A stretch of DNA of 64,000 nucleotides. It comes from Fuscibacter oryzae (GTDB taxonomy: Bacteria > Pseudomonadota > Alphaproteobacteria > Rhodobacterales > Rhodobacteraceae). The notes below the pieces were generated by a model. The model ran no database searches. It saw only the letters and a program-made list of their open reading frames with translations, and had not been told where the DNA came from. Each line of letters opens with the position of its first letter. The stretch's first letter is position 1. Below, in pieces: positions 54,047 to 62,023 of the stretch. The position numbers and the translations under genes are program-made. Location: positions 1 to 64,000 of the forward strand of contig NZ_JAESVP010000007.1 in the NCBI RefSeq assembly GCF_016765795.1. The letters run 5' to 3'.

Positions 54047-54736
54047 ATGAAAGATTTCAAGCGATACGCGGTTTATTATGCCCCGCGCCGGGGCGATTTT
54101 GCCGAAGCGGCAGCCGACTGGCTGGGCTGGGATGTGGCCACGGGCAAGCCCCGGCTGCAACCCGATCTGCCGGGCCTGCCGCGTGCCTTGGCCGACCTGA
54201 CGGTAGCCCCGCGCAAATACGGCTTTCACGGTACGATCAAGGCCCCCTTCCGGCTGGCTGAGGGGGCAAGCGAAAGCGATCTGCAAACCGCCACCGCTGG
54301 CCTTGCGCGCAGGCTGGCACCGGCGCGGATGCCGGGGCTGCGGCTGGCCTGGCTGGGCGGGTTTCTGGCGCTGATCCCCGACGGGGACGAGGCGGGGCTG
54401 ACCGCTCTTGGCGCCGAGGTTGTACGCGGCCTTGACGGCCTGCGCGCCCCCTTGACGCCCGAAGAACGCGCCCGGCGCAAGCCCGACCGCCTGACAGTGC
54501 GCCAGCGCGAGTTGCTGGACCAATGGGGCTATCCGCATGTGATGGAGCTGTTCCGCTTTCACCTGACCCTCAGCGACGATCTGCCCGAAGACGAGATATT
54601 GCCCGTGGCAGAGGTGGCGCAGGACTGGTTCGCCCCCGTCCTGCCCCAGCCCTTCGTGGTTGAGGATCTGTGCCTGTTCGGCGAGGATATGCTGGGCCGC
54701 TTTAATCTGATCGGCCGTCATGCGCTGACCGGCTGA
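54047..54736 (+). CDS. DUF1045 phn-operon protein, 2H phosphoesterase-like
   Basis: 229 residues. Two HxT motifs, KYGFHGTIKAPF (about 58-69) and LFRFHLTLSDD (about 165-175), are the hallmark of the 2H phosphoesterase fold. The start YAVYYAPRRGDFAEAAADWL is typical of the phosphonate-operon DUF1045 family. It may handle a cyclic phosphoribose intermediate, comparable to the role of PhnP (inference). Its last 19 bp overlap convergent phnN. Confidence 0.88.
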   Translation: MKDFKRYAVYYAPRRGDFAEAAADWLGWDVATGKPRLQPDLPGLPRALADLTVAPRKYGFHGTIKAPFRLAEGASESDLQTATAGLARRLAPARMPGLRLAWLGGFLALIPDGDEAGLTALGAEVVRGLDGLRAPLTPEERARRKPDRLTVRQRELLDQWGYPHVMELFRFHLTLSDDLPEDEILPVAEVAQDWFAPVLPQPFVVEDLCLFGEDMLGRFNLIGRHALTG

Positions 54737-55257
54737 AGCGCTGCCAGAAACCGGGCCACGCCATCGGCAAGGGGGCCGTCGTTGCGCACATCCACCACGC
54801 GCAGGCCAGCTGGCACCTCGTAGCTGGCACGTTGCACCCGCGCCTCGATGTCTTCGCGCGTTTCGCGGCCACGGGCCAGCAAGCGCTCGATGAGGACGGC
54901 AGAGGGGGCGGTGACGCGGATCACCGTAAGGTCAGGGAACCGCGCCGCCGCAGCGGGCAGGGCGGCACGAGAGCCGTTGAACAGCAGCGGACCCTTTGCC
55001 ATGCCCGCAAGCTCTGCCTCGGGGATCGCATAGTTCAGCCCATGGGCGCGCCAGTGCAGCGCGAACTGTCCCGCCGCCAGCCGCAGGGCAAATTCGGCCT
55101 CGGTCACCCCTTCGAACCCTTCGCCGCCCGCGCTTTCGGGGCGGGTGATCACCCGTCGCACCACGGCCAAGTCGGGCCGGGCGGCATGGGCGGCGGCCAT
55201 CAGCGTATCCTTGCCCGCGCCCGAAGGCCCGACCACGGCATAAAGCGTGCCGGTCAT
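54718..55257 (-). CDS. phnN: Ribose 1,5-bisphosphate phosphokinase
   Basis: 179 residues from ATG 55255-55257. Guanylate-kinase-like P-loop VVGPSGAGKDTLM (8-20), RRVITRPES in the substrate region, and LLARGRETREDIEARVQR (LID). It makes PRPP from ribose 1,5-bisphosphate at the end of the C-P lyase route. It is the last gene of the phn operon and overlaps the phnL stop by ATGA. Confidence 0.92.
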   Translation of the reverse strand: MTGTLYAVVGPSGAGKDTLMAAAHAARPDLAVVRRVITRPESAGGEGFEGVTEAEFALRLAAGQFALHWRAHGLNYAIPEAELAGMAKGPLLFNGSRAALPAAAARFPDLTVIRVTAPSAVLIERLLARGRETREDIEARVQRASYEVPAGLRVVDVRNDGPLADGVARFLAALQPVSA

Positions 55258-55937
55258 GCCGCCACCGCCGGGCGGAACCCGGTCACATCGACCAGACGGT
55301 CGCACACCCGGTCGCGCGCGCCTTCGTCGTGGAAAATTCCCAGAATGGCGGCGCCTCCGGCCTTTGCCTCTTCGATCAGGGTCAGCACCACCTCTCGGTT
55401 CGCGGCATCAAGGCTGGCGGTGGGTTCGTCCAGCAGCATCACGGGCCAGGGATGGATAAAGCCGCGTGCGATGTTGACGCGCTGTTGCTCGCCCCCTGAA
55501 AAGGTAGTGGGCGACAGCGACCACAGGCGTTGGGGAATGTTCAGGCGGGCGAGCAGCGCCATGGCCCGGTCGCGGGCCTGATCCGCCTGAACACCAAGGG
55601 TCAACAGCGGTTCGGCCACCACCTCCACCGTCGGCACGCGCGGCACCACACGCAGGAACTGGCTGACATAGCCAAGGGTGGACCGGCGCAGCGCGATGAT
55701 CTCGCGCGGTTCGGCGCGAGCGACATCGACCCCCGCCACCATGATCTGGCCCGAAGCCGCCAGATAATTCCCCCAGATCATTCGCATCAGCGTGGATTTC
55801 CCCGCACCGGATGCCCCGACCAGCCCCACGCATTCGCCCCGGTCCACACTCAGGGCTGCGCCCTGCATCACCGGAATGACCGCGCCGCCCTGATTGTGCA
55901 GCGTGAAGGTCTTGGACAGGTCGGAGATCGCAATCAT
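55254..55937 (-). CDS. phnL: C-P lyase ABC-type subunit PhnL
   Basis: 227 residues from ATG 55935-55937, overlapping the corA stop by ATGA. ABC motifs: Walker A GASGAGKSTLM, signature FSGGEQQRVNIARGF and Walker B VMLLDEPTASLD. PhnL accompanies the C-P lyase core complex and is needed for phosphonate use; it is not a transporter ATPase. In the usual order it follows phnK directly, but here a CorA gene intervenes. Confidence 0.93.
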   Translation of the reverse strand: MIAISDLSKTFTLHNQGGAVIPVMQGAALSVDRGECVGLVGASGAGKSTLMRMIWGNYLAASGQIMVAGVDVARAEPREIIALRRSTLGYVSQFLRVVPRVPTVEVVAEPLLTLGVQADQARDRAMALLARLNIPQRLWSLSPTTFSGGEQQRVNIARGFIHPWPVMLLDEPTASLDAANREVVLTLIEEAKAGGAAILGIFHDEGARDRVCDRLVDVTGFRPAVAA

Positions 55938-56881
55938 AGCCATCGTTTCCATTTGAAGAACAAAAAGGTGCCCACGGCCGAAGCGACCATCAGGCCCAAG
56001 GCCATCGGGTAACCCCAGGCCCAGCTCAGTTCGGGCATATTGGCAAAGTTCATGCCGTAGGCAGAGGCAATCACCGTGGGCGGCAGGAAGATTACCGCCA
56101 CGACCGAGACGATTTTCACTGTGGTGTTCTGCGCCACCGAAATCATGCCAAGCGTCAGGTCAGAGGCCATGGCGATGCGGTTGGTCAGAAAGTCGCCGTG
56201 CACCTCGAGCGCCTGAATGTCGCGCATCAGCCCTTTGACCACGGGCTTCAGAATATCTGACCCTTCGCCCAACGATTGGCCAAAATAACTGATCGCGCGC
56301 TCCAGTGTCAGCAGCGACAGCCGCACCTTGCCGATCAGATCGCTTTCGCGCGACACATCACGCAAGGATTTCGCAAGGTCGCGGTCATTGCCTTCGGCGT
56401 GAAACACCTCTTTCGAGATCTCATCCAGCGACTTGCCCGCGCCTTCCAAAAGGTCGGCCAGCCGCCCGATGATCTCTTCCAGCAGCGACAGGAACAGCCG
56501 CTTGGGGTCACCACAGCCGGGGCCAACCTTGTCGGCTCGGGTCGGATAGGTTTCGAACGGGCGCGGCGCGTGGTGGCGGATCGTGACCAGCCGATTGGGC
56601 ATCAGCACAAAGCAGACCGGGCCAGAGATCGGGCTTTTGGTTTCCGACAGGCCCGGCAAAACGACGGTCAGGTAATCGGCCCCATCCTCACGGTAAAGCC
56701 GGTTCGAGATTTCAATCTCTTCCATATCCGCCAGCGTCGGCACATCGACGCCCAGATCGCGCACCTTGGCCACCTGTTCCGGCATGGGCCGGTACAGGTC
56801 CACCCACAAAGCCTGTGACAGGTCGGTGGACAGGGGAAGCTGGGTAAGTTTCGCGCCATCGGCGGCATAGGCGAAAAGCAT
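55934..56881 (-). CDS. corA: CorA-family divalent cation transporter inside the phn operon
   Basis: 315 residues. A large soluble N-terminal funnel domain, a long helix around 130-235, and two C-terminal membrane helices. The selectivity motif GMN occurs in ASAYGMNFANMPE between them, with the basic tail KWKRWL. Transports magnesium, cobalt or nickel into the cytoplasm. It starts 3 bp after the phnK stop and overlaps phnL by ATGA, so it is co-translated with C-P lyase genes. This position is not the usual one and may link metal supply to the operon or be an opportunistic insertion. Confidence 0.9.
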   Translation of the reverse strand: MLFAYAADGAKLTQLPLSTDLSQALWVDLYRPMPEQVAKVRDLGVDVPTLADMEEIEISNRLYREDGADYLTVVLPGLSETKSPISGPVCFVLMPNRLVTIRHHAPRPFETYPTRADKVGPGCGDPKRLFLSLLEEIIGRLADLLEGAGKSLDEISKEVFHAEGNDRDLAKSLRDVSRESDLIGKVRLSLLTLERAISYFGQSLGEGSDILKPVVKGLMRDIQALEVHGDFLTNRIAMASDLTLGMISVAQNTTVKIVSVVAVIFLPPTVIASAYGMNFANMPELSWAWGYPMALGLMVASAVGTFLFFKWKRWL

Positions 56882-56884
56882 GGG

Positions 56885-57655
56885 TCACACCTGTAGGATC
56901 GAGGATACCAACAGTTGCGTATATCCATGTTGCGGATCGTCCAAGACCTGATCGGTCAGCCCCTGTTCCACCACATGCCCCGACTTCATCACCATCAGGC
57001 GATGGGCCAGCAGGCGGACCACGGCAAGGTCATGCGTGACGATGATCACCGACAACCCAAGGTCTCGCACCAGACCGCGCAACAGATCCAAGAGGCGCGC
57101 CTGCACGCTGACATCAAGGCCCCCCGTTGGTTCATCCATGAACACAAGGCGCGGGCCGGTCACGAGGTTGCGCGCAATCTGCAACCGCTGCTGCATCCCG
57201 CCTGAAAACTGGCGCGGGCGGTCGTCAATCCGGTCGGCGGCAATTTCCACCCGGCCCAGCCAGTCGGTCGCCTTGTCGCGGATGTCGCCATAATGCCGCG
57301 CGCCCACAGCCATCAGCCGCTCACCCACATTGCCACCGGCGGTCACGCCCATCCGCAACCCGTCACGCGGGTTCTGGTGAACATAGGCCCAGTCGGTGCG
57401 GCCAAGGCGGCGGCGGTCGGGTTCGGCCATTTGCAGAACGTCACGGGGGCCTTGGGCGGTTTCGAATATCACCTTGCCGGTGTCGGGAGTTTGATGCCCG
57501 GCAAGGCAGGACAGCAGGGTGGATTTGCCCGAGCCAGACTCGCCCACGATGCCCAGCACTTCGCCGGGATAAAGGTCGAACGCCACATCGGCACAGCCGA
57601 TGCGCGGGCCGTAAAGCTTGGTCAGGTTACGGACGGAAAGAAGGGGTTGGGTCAT
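56885..57655 (-). CDS. phnK: C-P lyase ABC-type subunit PhnK
   Basis: 256 residues from ATG 57653-57655, overlapping the phnJ stop by ATGA. Walker A GESGSGKSTLL, signature FSGGMQQRLQIARNL, Walker B LVFMDEPTGGLDVSVQ, switch His in IIVTHDLAVVR. PhnK docks on the PhnGHIJ core. The sequence resembles oligopeptide-transporter ATPases, but the context is decisive. Confidence 0.94.
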   Translation of the reverse strand: MTQPLLSVRNLTKLYGPRIGCADVAFDLYPGEVLGIVGESGSGKSTLLSCLAGHQTPDTGKVIFETAQGPRDVLQMAEPDRRRLGRTDWAYVHQNPRDGLRMGVTAGGNVGERLMAVGARHYGDIRDKATDWLGRVEIAADRIDDRPRQFSGGMQQRLQIARNLVTGPRLVFMDEPTGGLDVSVQARLLDLLRGLVRDLGLSVIIVTHDLAVVRLLAHRLMVMKSGHVVEQGLTDQVLDDPQHGYTQLLVSSILQV

Positions 57656-58578
57656 TCTGCGGCCTCCTCGGGCGCACAAATTCCTTCGAAGGAATTTGCA
57701 ATTTTCTTGGAAGAAAATTGCGGCTCGCCCAACCGGCCAACATGCCCCTCTTCGCGCCGCGTGCGGCAAAAGTCGGTGTCGGAGCAGACGAACATCCGCC
57801 CGCCCTGATCGTCGGTGATCACCTCATCCAGATAGCTTTCGCCCGCACCGCACAGGTCGCAATCATGCGGGGCCTTGCTGGGTTCGAACGGGTGGTCGTC
57901 GAAATCAAGGCTGACGACATGGGTAAAGGGCGGCAGGGCATAGATGCGCTGCTCGCGCCCCGCGCCGAAAAGTTGCAGGGCGGGGCTGTTCGACAGTTTC
58001 GGGTTGTCGAATTTCGGGATGGGCGAGGGGTCCATGACATAGCGCCCCTCGACCTTGACCGGATAGGCGTAAGAGGTGGCGATGGCGCCATGCCGCGCGA
58101 TGTCCTCATAGAGTTTGACGTGCATCAGGCCGTATTCCTCCAGACTGTGCATCTTGCGCGTCTCGGTCTCTCGCGGTTCCAGAAAGCGCAGAGGCTCGGG
58201 GATCGGTACCTGATAGACAAGGATCTGGTCCTTGGTCAGCGGTGCCTCGGGAATGCGGTGGCGGGTCTGGATCACGGTCGCCTCGGACGTCGCCTCGGTG
58301 GTGGCAACCTGCGCCGTGCGCTGGAAAAACTTGCGGATGCTGACCGCGTTGGTCGTGTCATCGGCACCCTGGTCGATCACCTTCAGCGTGTCCTCGGGCG
58401 TCAGGCAGGCCGCCGTCACCTGCACCCCGCCGGTGCCCCAGCCATAGGGCATCGGCATCTCGCGGCTGGCAAAGGGCACCTGATAGCCGGGGACCGCCAC
58501 GCCCTTCAGGATGGCGCGGCGGATCATCCGCTTGGTCTGTTCGTCGAGATAGGCGAAGTTATAGGCTTGGTCGGTCAT
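57652..58578 (-). CDS. phnJ: C-P lyase radical-SAM subunit PhnJ
   Basis: 308 residues. The Fe-S cluster cysteines have the special PhnJ spacing CX2CX21C (C240, C243, C265), and C271 follows for the thiyl-radical chemistry. GVAVPGYQVPFASREMPMPY is the conserved N-terminal block. It cleaves the carbon-phosphorus bond of ribose 1-alkylphosphonate 5-phosphate. After CRTRR the protein has about 33 extra residues. The DNA for part of this tail is two abutting 22-bp palindromes (57677-57720), so the tail is probably a repeat that has been absorbed into the gene. The start overlaps the DUF559 stop by ATGA. Confidence 0.95.
   Translation of the reverse strand: MTDQAYNFAYLDEQTKRMIRRAILKGVAVPGYQVPFASREMPMPYGWGTGGVQVTAACLTPEDTLKVIDQGADDTTNAVSIRKFFQRTAQVATTEATSEATVIQTRHRIPEAPLTKDQILVYQVPIPEPLRFLEPRETETRKMHSLEEYGLMHVKLYEDIARHGAIATSYAYPVKVEGRYVMDPSPIPKFDNPKLSNSPALQLFGAGREQRIYALPPFTHVVSLDFDDHPFEPSKAPHDCDLCGAGESYLDEVITDDQGGRMFVCSDTDFCRTRREEGHVGRLGEPQFSSKKIANSFEGICAPEEAAE
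57677..57720. repeat. Two abutting 22-bp palindromes within the phnJ 3' end
   Basis: 57677-57698 is a perfect palindrome with core AAATTCCTTCGAAGGAATTT. 57699-57720 has perfect 10-bp arms CAATTTTCTT/AAGAAAATTG around GG. They are AT-rich islands in GC-rich DNA and encode SSKKIANSFEGI of PhnJ. A hybrid of the two occurs upstream of the large transglutaminase gene (10273-10294). This suggests a dispersed palindromic repeat. Confidence 0.7.
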
Positions 58579-58922
58579 GGGGTGGCCTCCGCGATGGCGG
58601 CAAGGATGGTGTCAAGCACGCCTGGCAGGTTCGTCAGAATGTCAGTGTTCCAGAAATGCAGGACGGTCTGGCCCTGGGCGCGCAACCAGGCGTCGCGGGC
58701 CATGTCGGCGGCATCGCCGTGCTGGCTGCCATCGGCTTCAACGATCAGACGCGCGTCGGCGCAGTGGAAATCCACGATGAAGGGGCCAAAGGGCACCTGA
58801 CGGCGGAATTTATGACCACACAGGCGACGGTCCCGCAGGGCTAGCCATAGGGCGCGCTCTGCCTCGGTTGGGCTTTGCCGCATGGCGCGGGCGAAACTGG
58901 TTTGGCGGTCGTTCTGGCGCAT
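58575..58922 (-). CDS. DUF559 (Vsr-like) endonuclease-domain protein inserted between phnI and phnJ
   Basis: 115 residues from ATG 58920-58922. A longer frame to 59093 merely translates the inverted repeat (PLTPTLSPEGRGR, LPSGERVRVRG) and is rejected. It is a PD-(D/E)xK-type fold: PTEAERALWLALRDRRLCGH, then IVDFHCADARLIVEADGSQH with D51, E62 and D64 as candidate metal ligands, and a C-terminal VLHFWNTDIL. Family members are small nucleases of unknown role. It has no known function in phosphonate use. Its ribosome site (GAGGGGG) comes from the adjacent inverted repeat, and its stop overlaps phnJ by ATGA. Confidence 0.85.
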   Translation of the reverse strand: MRQNDRQTSFARAMRQSPTEAERALWLALRDRRLCGHKFRRQVPFGPFIVDFHCADARLIVEADGSQHGDAADMARDAWLRAQGQTVLHFWNTDILTNLPGVLDTILAAIAEATP

Positions 58923-58928
58923 GTTTTG

Positions 58929-59082
58929 CCCCCTCACCCTGACCCTCTCCCCCGAGGGGAGAGGGGATGTCGCTCTCTGGGCAGGTTGAGCGCAGGATGG
59001 TAAGCGAAGGGTTAATGGCACTGTCCTAACCCTCGGGGCGCATCTCCCTCTCCCCTCGGGGGAGAGGGTTGGGGTGAGGGGG
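58929..59082. repeat. 154-bp inverted-repeat (MITE-like) element upstream of DUF559
   Basis: Two arms of about 37 bp (58929-58965 and 59046-59082) match in inverted orientation with two mismatches. Each arm contains its own hairpin CTCTCCCC/GGGGAGAG. 80 bp of unrelated sequence lie between. The outer right end is 8 bp from the phnI stop and the left end is 6 bp from the DUF559 start. It resembles a widely dispersed CCCTCACCC-N-CCCTCTCCC family. No target duplication was recognised. Confidence 0.8.
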
Positions 59083-59089
59083 CAGGGTA

Positions 59090-60175
59090 TCATTCCGCAG
59101 CCTCCTTCTGTGTAAGGGCCTTACCTCGCAGTCGCCGGATCAATTCCATCTCGCTTTGGAAATCCACATAATGCGGCAGCTTGATATGCTCCAGAAACCC
59201 GGTCGCCTGCACGTTGTCGCTGTGCATCAGCACGAATTCCTCATCCTGCGCCGGGGCGCCGATGAAATCCTCGCCCAGCTCCTGCCAGCGCAGGGCGCGG
59301 TCCACCAAACTCATCGCAATCGCCTTGCGTTCGTTCTGGCCGAAGGTCAGGCCATAGCCGCGGGTGAACTGCGGGGGTTCGGTTTTTGAGCCCTTGAACT
59401 GGTTGACGGTTTCGCATTCCGTCACCTCGACCTCGCCGATGCAGATGGCAAAGCCCAGCTCGGGGATGTCACATTCCACCGCGACCGTGCCGATGCGCAA
59501 CTCGCCCACGAAGGCATGGGTGCGGCCATAGCCGCGCTGGGTGGAATAGGCCATCGACAGCACAAAGCCCTCATCCCCCCGTGTCAGCGCTTGCAGGCGC
59601 AAGGGGCGGGTGGTGGGCAGGTCCATCGGTTCGCGCGTCAGGTCGGGGGGGGTGGCGTCCGACGCGGGTTCAACCTCGATCATGCCGTCGCGGTTCAGGA
59701 ATTCGGTGATATGGGGCACCGGGGCAGGGGCGCTGGGCAGGGCAGCGGCAGGGGGAAAATCACCCCCCTCGGCGGCCAGTTTGAAATCCAGCAGGCGGTG
59801 GGTGTAGTCAAACGTCGGCCCCAGAACCTGACCGCCAGGCGCATCCTTGAAGGTTGCCGAAATCCGGCGGATCGGCGCCATGGCGGCGGTGTCGATCGGG
59901 GCCGATCCGCCAAGGCGCGGCAGGGTGGTGCGGTAGGCGCGGATCAGGAACACCGCCTCGATCAGGTCACCCCGCGCCTGCTTGATCGCCAAAGCGGCAA
60001 GACCGGGGTCGTAAAGCGAGCCTTCGGCCATCACCCGATTGACTGCCAGCCGCAATTGCTCGCGGATCTGGGCGACCGACAGTTCGGCCACTCCAGGATC
60101 ACCCCGCCGCTCTTCGGCCAGCCAGCCATGGGCGTTGTCGATGGCGCGCTCGCCACCCTTGACGGCGACATACAT
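59090..60175 (-). CDS. phnI: C-P lyase core subunit PhnI
   Basis: 361 residues from ATG 60173-60175 (MYVAVKGGERAIDNAHGWLA, a typical start). Other conserved blocks: AVNRVMAEGSLYDPGLAALA, YSTQRGYGRTHAFVGELR, PHYVDFQSEMELIRRLRG. PhnI displaces adenine from ATP or GTP to attach phosphonate to ribose triphosphate, together with G, H and L. It overlaps phnH by one base (TGATG). The normal next gene, phnJ, is separated by the inverted repeat and DUF559 gene. Confidence 0.95.
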   Translation of the reverse strand: MYVAVKGGERAIDNAHGWLAEERRGDPGVAELSVAQIREQLRLAVNRVMAEGSLYDPGLAALAIKQARGDLIEAVFLIRAYRTTLPRLGGSAPIDTAAMAPIRRISATFKDAPGGQVLGPTFDYTHRLLDFKLAAEGGDFPPAAALPSAPAPVPHITEFLNRDGMIEVEPASDATPPDLTREPMDLPTTRPLRLQALTRGDEGFVLSMAYSTQRGYGRTHAFVGELRIGTVAVECDIPELGFAICIGEVEVTECETVNQFKGSKTEPPQFTRGYGLTFGQNERKAIAMSLVDRALRWQELGEDFIGAPAQDEEFVLMHSDNVQATGFLEHIKLPHYVDFQSEMELIRRLRGKALTQKEAAE

Positions 60176-60744
60176 CAGATGTCCTCCACAATGGTGGACC
60201 GGGGCAGGCCCGCCAGATGGCTGCCACACGTCAGAAAACAGTCAAACCCCAAGGGGAACAGCGCGCGATTGGCGCGGAAGGCGGCGGCTTCGGGTAGGGA
60301 CAGTTGGGCCGTACCGTCGATGCCGGGGCCGGAAAGGCGCGGGCCGGTGGCGGTCAGCGCAGGCATCTCGATGATCAGCGTGGCGGCGCGGTCGGGGTAT
60401 TCCGCCGTGCCGATGGCAAAGCGGGGGATGGGCTGCAAAGCCGCCCAAGTGCCGATGGCAAAGGCCGCGCCTTCCGCGCCCACCACCGGCGCGCCTGTAT
60501 GAAAGGCCAGCCAGTCGCGTAAGGCGGGCGCGTCATGCCCGCCGGCCAGATGCACCGGCGTGGTGCCGTCCAGCAGGGTCAGCGCCAGAATGGCGGCAGC
60601 GGGCGACAGGGGGGCGGGGCCATGGCCACCCTCAACGGTCACAATCGTGCCGGGGCGCGACAGGGCGGTCAGCGCGGCGCGAAACGCGCGGGAGGAGTGC
60701 TGCGGCGGAGCAGTAAAGCCGCCCATCAAGGCCTCGGGCGTCAT
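60175..60744 (-). CDS. phnH: C-P lyase core subunit PhnH
   Basis: 189 residues from ATG 60742-60744; a longer frame to 60984 is phnG read out of frame. Blocks: GGFTAPPQHSSRAFRAALTA, LSRPGTIVTV, AALTLLD-like ILALTLLDGTTPVHL and a C-terminal FPLGFDCFLTCGSHLAGLPR. It forms the PhnGHIJ core with no catalytic motif of its own. It overlaps phnG by ATGA. Confidence 0.94.
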   Translation of the reverse strand: MTPEALMGGFTAPPQHSSRAFRAALTALSRPGTIVTVEGGHGPAPLSPAAAILALTLLDGTTPVHLAGGHDAPALRDWLAFHTGAPVVGAEGAAFAIGTWAALQPIPRFAIGTAEYPDRAATLIIEMPALTATGPRLSGPGIDGTAQLSLPEAAAFRANRALFPLGFDCFLTCGSHLAGLPRSTIVEDI

Positions 60745-61193
60745 TGATCCTCTCCCCTGACCAGCGTGAAGAATTCCACCTTGGTGGCGGCGGCCTTGGC
60801 GGCGCGGGTGGCGCGGCGGGTGGTTTCCTCGGCCGCCAGCGGGTCCAGCAGGTTCGCACGGGTCTGCGCCGCCAATGGCCCTTGCAGCAGCGCATCGGCA
60901 ATCGCCGCGCGCCGCGCATGGTCCTTGTCGCGGCCTTGCACCCAGGCATGGCCAACGCTGCCGTCCGCCAGTCGCAGGCTGCACCGGGTGACCGTCATTT
61001 CCCCCAGATTGAAGGGCGCCCCGGTTGCCCCGGTGCGGCCCCGCACCATCACCGCCCCCACCTCTGGTGCGCGCAGCACATCATGCGGGGGCAGGGGCGA
61101 AGGCATCAGCGCGGCCAGCCTGCCGGCCGGGGCGCGGGCCAGAAGGCCCATCCATTCCTGTCGCTGAGAGGGGTCGGGCGTGGTCATCGACAT
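60741..61193 (-). CDS. phnG: C-P lyase core subunit PhnG
   Basis: 150 residues from ATG 61191-61193 with GGAAAG just upstream; a second ATG two codons later is also possible. Typical blocks: RQEWMGLLARAPAGRLAAL, EVGAVMVRGRTGATGAPFNL, GEMTVTRCSLRLADGSVGHA and the C-terminal TKVEFFTLVRGED. First gene of the phn operon, divergent from phnF. Confidence 0.94.
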   Translation of the reverse strand: MSMTTPDPSQRQEWMGLLARAPAGRLAALMPSPLPPHDVLRAPEVGAVMVRGRTGATGAPFNLGEMTVTRCSLRLADGSVGHAWVQGRDKDHARRAAIADALLQGPLAAQTRANLLDPLAAEETTRRATRAAKAAATKVEFFTLVRGEDQ

Positions 61194-61203
61194 CTTTCCG
61201 GGG

Positions 61204-61231
61204 TTGTCTAGTGATCTATACAACTATACAA
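61204..61231. promoter_or_regulatory. Candidate PhnF operator
   Basis: TTGTCTAG-TGAT-CTATACAA (61204-61223) is an inverted repeat matching at 7 of 8 positions, and a second CTATACAA follows directly (61224-61231). Sites of the TTGTATAG type fit HutC-subfamily GntR regulators. It lies 11-38 bp upstream of phnG and 60 bp upstream of phnF, where it could control both. Confidence 0.6.
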
Positions 61232-61290
61232 ATTGATAACCTGCCCGACGAGTCGCCGGTGCGAAGATTTGATGAAATCTGTGTGACAGC

Positions 61291-62001
61291 ATGACCCGCT
61301 CTCCTCTTTGGAAAGAAATCGCCGCCACGCTGGAGGGCGAGATTGCGCGCGGCCATTTCCCCTCTGCCACCCGCCTGCCGACCGAGGCAGAGCTGTCGGC
61401 GCGCTTTGGCGTCAACCGCCATACAGTGCGCCATGCGCTGGCCGATCTGGCGGCACGGGGGCTGGTGCTGGCGCGTCGCGGGGCGGGGGTGTTCGTCACG
61501 GGCCAGCCGACTGAATATCCGCTGGGCCGCAGGGTGCGGTTTCATCAGGCGATTACCGCGCAGGGCCAGACGCCTGAGCGCGAGATCACCCGCATCGAAA
61601 CCCGCCCTTGCGATGGCGAAGAGGCCGAGGCGCTGGGCCTGACAGTGGCCGACCTTGTGCATGTGGTTGAAGGGGTTTCGCGCGCCGATGGCCAGCCGCT
61701 GGCCGCTTTCCGCTCGGTCTTTCCGGCCGCCCGCCTGCCGGGCCTGCCAGAGGCGCTGCGCGCGGTGCCCTCGATCACGGTGGCGCTGAAGGCCTGCGGC
61801 GTGGCCGATTATACCCGCGCCCAGACCCGGCTGACCGCCAAGACCGCCCGCCCGATGCTGGCGCTTGCCCTGCGCCTGCCCGACGGCGCGCCGGTCTTGC
61901 GCAGCGTAGCGATCAACGTGGATGAGGCCGGGGTGCCGGTGGAGTTCGGCACGACATGGTTCGCGGGGGACCGGGTGACGCTGACGGTGGGGGCGGGGTA
62001 G
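61291..62001 (+). CDS. phnF: GntR/HutC-family regulator of phosphonate genes
   Basis: 236 residues. The winged helix-turn-helix starts SPLWKEIAATLEGEIARGHF and includes LPTEAELSARFGVNRHTVRH and LAARGLVLARRGAGVFVTG. A UTRA effector domain follows (PLGRRVRFHQAITAQGQTPE, HVVEGVSRADGQPLAAFRSV). Divergent from phnG. It ends 22 bp before the third hairpin repeat. Confidence 0.92.
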   Translation: MTRSPLWKEIAATLEGEIARGHFPSATRLPTEAELSARFGVNRHTVRHALADLAARGLVLARRGAGVFVTGQPTEYPLGRRVRFHQAITAQGQTPEREITRIETRPCDGEEAEALGLTVADLVHVVEGVSRADGQPLAAFRSVFPAARLPGLPEALRAVPSITVALKACGVADYTRAQTRLTAKTARPMLALALRLPDGAPVLRSVAINVDEAGVPVEFGTTWFAGDRVTLTVGAG

Positions 62002-62023
62002 GGGTCATATAGCCCGCTCACTC

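Noticed and set aside
58575-59093. A 172-residue version of the DUF559 protein
   Set aside because: The extra 57 residues are a direct translation of the inverted repeat, and a start with an SD-like GAGGGGG lies at 58922.
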